This document shows, one piece after another, positions 19,004 to 23,005 of a stretch of 23,005 bases of DNA. Origin of the DNA: Seison nebaliae. Its lineage: Eukaryota; Rotifera; Pararotatoria; Seisonacea; Seisonidae. Below the pieces are notes generated by a model. That model made no database searches and was not told where the DNA came from. It saw nothing but the letters and a program-made list of their open reading frames with translations. The stretch lies in the NCBI GenBank assembly GCA_023231475.1, contig JALJEE010001924.1, forward strand, positions 1 to 23,005, read 5' to 3'. Position 1 is the first letter of the stretch, and every line of letters begins with the position of its first letter. The position numbers were made by a program, and so were the translations under genes.

Positions 19004-21294
19004 ATGTTAAGAGTATGTTTTAGAATTATCTTTTGCATCATCATCTTTTCTTTCGTTACGACATTAATTAGCATGTGGATGATGTCAAAGATTCATTATT
19101 CTGGTCCTTCTAAACCATTCAGAAGAATAATAAAACATGAAATGATCATTAATGTCGTCAATACCAGTGAATATAATGAATGTTCCGATTCTATCAGACG
19201 AACTAATGTAGTTCATAATAAAGATTCTGATGAATATTATTCAGATTATTATCAGAAACAAATCATTGAGGCGTATAAGAAGAAATGTAATTCGAAAGTG
19301 GAGCAGTTTAATGGCACCATTTATTCCATCAACAATAAATATTTTCTTCAACGACAAACGAAGAATTTCCAATTTATTTTGAACGAAACTTTCTGGACGA
19401 CCTTCAAAAGTAAGTGGAAGAGATTCCACTGTCGAATATTAGTAGCAGACGATTGTGGCAAACGCAATAAAAGTTTCCCATTCAAAAAATTCACAGAAAC
19501 ATCAAATTTGACTAATTTACGAATTTATAACGAATTATTCATCATCAAATGTTTCTTCCGATTTTCCTATACAATTCCATTTTATTTTGAGAAACATTTC
19601 AATTATTTGAGTAGGAAGATTGTGATGAAGTTGGAAAATTCTAGAAGGATGGTAAGAAATAGAACTTTCCTCAATATCATCATAAATAACATCGATTCGA
19701 TAAGCGCACCTCATTTCCAAAGAAGTTTAATGAGAACAAAAAAGTATTTTGAAAATAATTTAAATGGAACATTCTTCAAAAATTCAGTGGTTGTTGGATC
19801 GAATACCAGACCGAATATGAATGCTTTATTTGCAGGTGAAAGTTTTTTCTATTCTCTAAAATTTATTCCATCAAGCAGGCTTAATATCCTCCACCATAAC
19901 CACCATCGATGGTTCCCATTTAAAAAAGTTCGATGATGACGCTAAATATTTTTGTAACGATAAGATGAAATGTGACAATATACCTTTCTATTGGAAATTG
20001 TTACCGGAATTCTATGTGAAAGTTTTCCAAGAAGACGAATCGCAAATTGGAATGTATCAATATCTTTCTCGAGGATTTAATAAGAGTATTGCCGATATTT
20101 ATTTCTTATCATATTATTTCCCTAGATTTGAGAAAAGAGAATGTGGAAGTGCCGAAAGATTTTATGGGAATTTCCGAAAATTCTACGAAGTTCTCGAAGA
20201 TGAAGCAAGAGCAAATAACGGACCAATTCTTCCATTTAATTATATATCTGCATTCAATAAATTGACTCACGATGAAACAATTAAATCGATATTGATCGAT
20301 GATATTCTGGTGAATCATCTCAAATATCTTAAGGACAAAAATATTTTAGATAATTCTCTTTTCATCATTAATGGAGATCACGGTTCCAGGTTTTTAGATC
20401 ACTAACAAGATCCACTTCTTCTAATTTCATTTCATCAGGATCAGTAATTATGCACAAAGTGAATTTGGTAGAATTGAAAAAAGGAGAAGTATGTTTGGAA
20501 TTAGATTACCAATAATTATGAGGAAGACATCGCCTAAATGTGAAATGGTTCTACGTGAAAATTCTGATTCCATAATATCTCCGCTTGACGTACATAATTC
20601 CATCATATTTTTCATCAATAATTTCATTATGAAAGATGAAAATAAATCATATTTCCGTACATACGAACAACTATATGATAAGATGATGAAATTGTCATCG
20701 AACAGTAATTTTCGTAAAAAATCAGACAAAATCGTCATCAGTTTGAATGCTCGTGGGAAATGTTTATTTACAGAAGTAGTTCCAAATATCCGGTCGTGTT
20801 ACAATTTATCGGCACCTGATAATACTTGTATCTGCAACGAATTGATGTCAGTAACCAATTCAAAAAATTCATTAAACGTCGAATTCTATGAAGCTTATTT
20901 TAATAGGCTTAAACGAGTAATCGTAAACTTTCTCAACGATCAACTACCAATATTCTTGAGAGAATACTGTAGATCATTCCATGATATTTACATAATTAAT
21001 AAAAAGGTAATTTCGGTGGAAGATTTACAGAACGGCAATATAGTATTTGGAAAATTTACAATAATTGTCAGAATACCAAAAAGTAAAGCGCTTTTTCAAC
21101 TCGACGGTTATCTTGACATAATCCAGAAAATTTCGAATCGAAAACATAGCGATCGTTACAATATTTTATTAAACGTTAATGGTAAATTGACGAGTTCTTA
21201 TATTATAAATAATTTAGAAAGAGTGGATCGTTATTCGTTGACATCCTCTTGCATTTTGAACGATGAGTTTAAGAAGATTTGTATTTGCAATTAG
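19004..21294 (+). CDS. DUF229 (sulfatase/phosphatase-like fold) type II membrane protein, 3 exons
   Basis: Exons 19004-19835, 19879-20389, 20439-21294; 732 aa. M1 at 19004 is followed by a basic stretch and one hydrophobic segment (about residues 6-26, IIFCIIIFSFVTTLIS), a signal anchor that would place the rest outside the cell or in the Golgi lumen. DUF229 landmarks in order: NNIDSIS with HFQRSLMRT (family: GIDS.S...R.LP.T), GSNTRPNMNALFAG (family G.NT.PN...L..G), YVKVFQEDE (family Y..AEDW), LTHDETIKSILIDD (family SHD...L..D), LFIINGDHGSR (family SDHG.R), SPLDVHNSI (family PFDIH.TL) and a C-terminal GKCLFTEVVPNIRSC with CIC. The alkaline-phosphatase-like core residues D, H and DHG are kept, but the usual Gly before IDS is Asn and the family EDW is EDE. 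Substrate is unknown for the family. Both introns (43 and 49 nt) lie within conserved blocks. AATAAA at 21511. Confidence 0.9.
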
Positions 21295-21984
21295 TCGTAC
21301 TTTTACGCACTTATCTCCATAATGTTTTGTTAAGTAGCACGATATATTCCCGTTACTTACAAAACGATTCTTCAATTAATTCTCTGAACAAGTGACACAT
21401 TCAGTATTGTTCATTTCTTTATATCTACTCTAAGCAATTTCCGTTTTTATCGTAAAATTAATATTCTTTTTCATAAATTTATCAGCATTGGTTCTTTTGA
21501 GTTAATACCAAATAAATAATAAAAAAATTTAAGAAACTTTTAACTAATGAACGATTTATACGATATGGTATGTATATTTGTAATACCTAAAAAAAATTGT
21601 TTAGACAGTTTCGAGAAAAACGTCGTTGTCGGATATAAGACATTACTGCTTCCTTCTTTACTTTTCCACTTCGTGTTCGTGTGAACAGCACTAGCAATGA
21701 CCTCCAATACTATAATGAGGCTAAACATGTACAATTAGTATTTTAGCGCTTAAAAGAGTCTCTAAAAGTATTAAGGGATACAATAACGGTACCTGGAAGC
21801 AGCACGAGAAAAAACAATTATTGCAGTACCTAAACCATATATTACTGGTGTCTTACTCTTAAAAATATTGAAAAGAAAATTTTTTTACTTACTATAATTT
21901 TTATTTCTTAAAGTTCGAGCCTTGACAATGAGGCAATAAATCAAAGGTCAGACAATAAAAATTTCCCGATAACAGATATTATGT
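21295..21984. other. Intergenic region right of the DUF229 gene
   Basis: Contains the DUF229 poly(A) signal at 21511-21516. A minus-strand ORF (ATG at 21728 to 21540) begins MFSLIIVLEVIASAVHT, which could be a signal peptide, and continues for about 45 hydrophilic residues. It is short, matches no family, and may be chance, so it is not called as a gene. Nothing else is recognised. Confidence 0.4.
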
Positions 21985-22604
21985 GATAAATATTCCGATA
22001 ACGTCCATTGACAAAATCAGATCAAAATTTATCCGAGCGTTTTATTCCTTTCACCATCGGTGTAAACTATTCCCAATCGACATGAAAATCCAGCTATTTC
22101 GTACATTCTGCACGGATTTTTATGGAATTCAGGCATCTATCTCATTTTCCATACAGTCCATGATAGACTACAGACTCTATGGATAGAGCATACAATCGGT
22201 GCTGCCGCAGCTTACTCGGATGTAAACGTCCCTATAATCCAGCATTTATGTTCTGCCTAATGGGTATCTCTTCTTTCCCATTGTTAATCGCTAAGAGGTA
22301 TTTGTCAATCGTTTCTGATATTAACATATCTTCTTTTCCTCATCCGACATATGCAGAGTGTGAACAATTCAACAGTCCTGCAAAATATTTCTGTCAATAT
22401 TATGCTTTATTATATCCCACCTCTACGGAAGATTTGGAAGCTTTAGTTAACAATTTTAGTCTCGAATCATTCATTCCTATTCATCTGAGGGTTGTCTCGT
22501 GATCGTGAGTTTATTTCCAGCAACAATTATTCTTCTCTTATCGATTTTCTTTACGCCCTATGGGGATTCCGCGTTTTAATAAAAAAAATAAAATAAAAAT
22601 AAAT
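21985..22604 (+). mobile_element. 5'-truncated LINE (CR1/Jockey-like), C-terminal part of ORF2 and tail
   Basis: Three plus-strand frames in succession encode one LINE C-terminus: DKIRSKFIRAFYSFHHRCK...FRTFCTDFYGIQ (about 22009-22168), then DRAYNRCCRSLLGC...NPAFMFCLMGI and onward (22182-22500), then the terminal R.FISSNNYSSLIDFLYALWG (about 22503-22577). Frame changes lie near 22170-22180 and near 22500. A tail of A-rich TAAAA-type repeats ends at about 22604. The terminal pattern matches the copy at 1-165, and the first block matches the copy at 3440-4641. All three copies are on the plus strand. Non-functional and 5'-truncated. Confidence 0.78.
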
Positions 22605-22956
22605 ACCGATGGATGAGATATTACGTAGATAGTAGTAAATGTTATAATTTGTACCATTTCACAATAAACTATTGTTCAAAAATCTTCCATGTATATAAAC
22701 ATACACATCTTTCATCCCAAATAAACTGCGTTTCAAAACTTTAGAACCTATCGAAATACATGTATAGTGAATAAATTTTAAATAGTGAATAAATATAAAT
22801 ATCTTTAGAAACTGCAAGATTAAATAGCAGAAAACTATGTAAAATTTAGTTTACAATGATAAAATTTCAATTTAACAATTTGTTAAATCTAAATATTTCG
22901 ACCCACGCTATTATTTATATTTTACAATCACATACTATAGCTAATCACATTTTATT
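22605..22956. other. AT-rich flank, possibly 5' part of a Tc1/mariner element
   Basis: No ORF. A short direct repeat TAGTGAATAAAT occurs at about 22765 and 22784. No terminal inverted repeat can be confirmed because the other end of the element is outside the window. Confidence 0.35.
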
Positions 22957-23005
22957 ATGGGGAAAGCAAAAACATTATCGGAGTTCGAAAAAGGACAGAT
23001 AACGG
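22957..23005 (+). CDS. Start of a Tc1/mariner-type transposase (cut by window edge)
   Basis: ATG at 22957 opens a frame that stays open to the edge and reads MGKAKTLSEFEKGQIT. This matches the usual N-terminus of Tc1/mariner transposases (M.K.K.LSEFERGQIVG), the beginning of the first helix-turn-helix DNA-binding domain. Only 16 residues are visible, so neither the DDE catalytic triad nor intactness can be judged. The element's left inverted repeat should lie within the preceding few hundred bases. Confidence 0.68.
   Translation, partial: MGKAKTLSEFEKGQIT

Noticed and set aside
21540-21728. Minus-strand mini-ORF with signal-peptide-like start
   Set aside because: Too short and unsupported; an internal intron-like segment would be only 35 nt, below the range of the other introns.
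21910-21925. AGTTCGAGCC resembling a tRNA B-box
   Set aside because: No A-box at the right distance and no cloverleaf could be drawn.
1-23005. CRISPR arrays, bacterial operons or prophage
   Set aside because: Spliceosomal introns, LINEs and animal-specific genes show this is animal nuclear DNA; the 28-bp repeats are head-to-tail without spacers, so not CRISPR.

Overview
The window is animal nuclear DNA: AT-rich and gene-dense, with eight well-supported protein genes, three LINE 3' ends on one strand, the first codons of a Tc1/mariner transposase at the right edge, and a 28-bp minisatellite. Two genes point to an animal with cilia, probably motile ones: a tectonic (ciliary transition zone) and a homologue of SPAG8 (a microtubule inner protein of sperm flagella and motile cilia). 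SPAG8 argues against a nematode, although the DUF229 gene and the gene density might suggest one. The tiny introns would suit a strongly compacted genome such as an orthonectid, a larvacean or a rotifer, but the sequence alone does not settle the phylum.

Layout. 1-165: 3' end of a LINE. About 1505-2300: a 28-bp minisatellite flanked by remnants of a Gly/Tyr/Arg-rich coding sequence on the minus strand. 2938-3259: a small coiled-coil ORF (minus) with an RFX X-box-like palindrome 61 bp upstream. About 3440-4641: a decayed LINE with a reverse transcriptase core. 4940-6088 (+): a RING protein with a C-terminal UBR-type zinc finger. Then, all on the minus strand: tectonic (8635-6464), an unrecognised multi-pass membrane protein (10328-8994), NSUN2 (13136-10617) and mitochondrial EARS2 (14567-13179). 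From a shared 480-bp promoter region the plus strand carries TELO2 (15048-17392) and SPAG8 (17484-18241), followed by a DUF229 sulfatase-like membrane protein (19004-21294). Another LINE 3' end (about 21985-22604) and the transposase start (22957) close the window.

Gene structure is the most unusual aspect. By joining exons through homology and reading frame I reconstructed 24 introns. Twenty-three are 42-57 nt and one is 87 nt. Twenty-two begin GTT and two GTG; none begins GTA. In tectonic a textbook GTAAGT appears to be passed over for a GTT donor 4 nt downstream. Several genes sit head to tail with very short gaps (EARS2-NSUN2 42 nt, TELO2-SPAG8 91 nt), and several starts are preceded closely by an orphan 3' splice-site-like sequence. 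This looks like operons resolved by spliced-leader trans-splicing, which is an inference that RNA data could settle.

The genes do not form one pathway. They are housekeeping genes (tRNA m5C methylation, mitochondrial glutamyl-tRNA synthesis, PIKK maturation) mixed with ciliary genes and two lineage-variable proteins (RING-UBR and DUF229).
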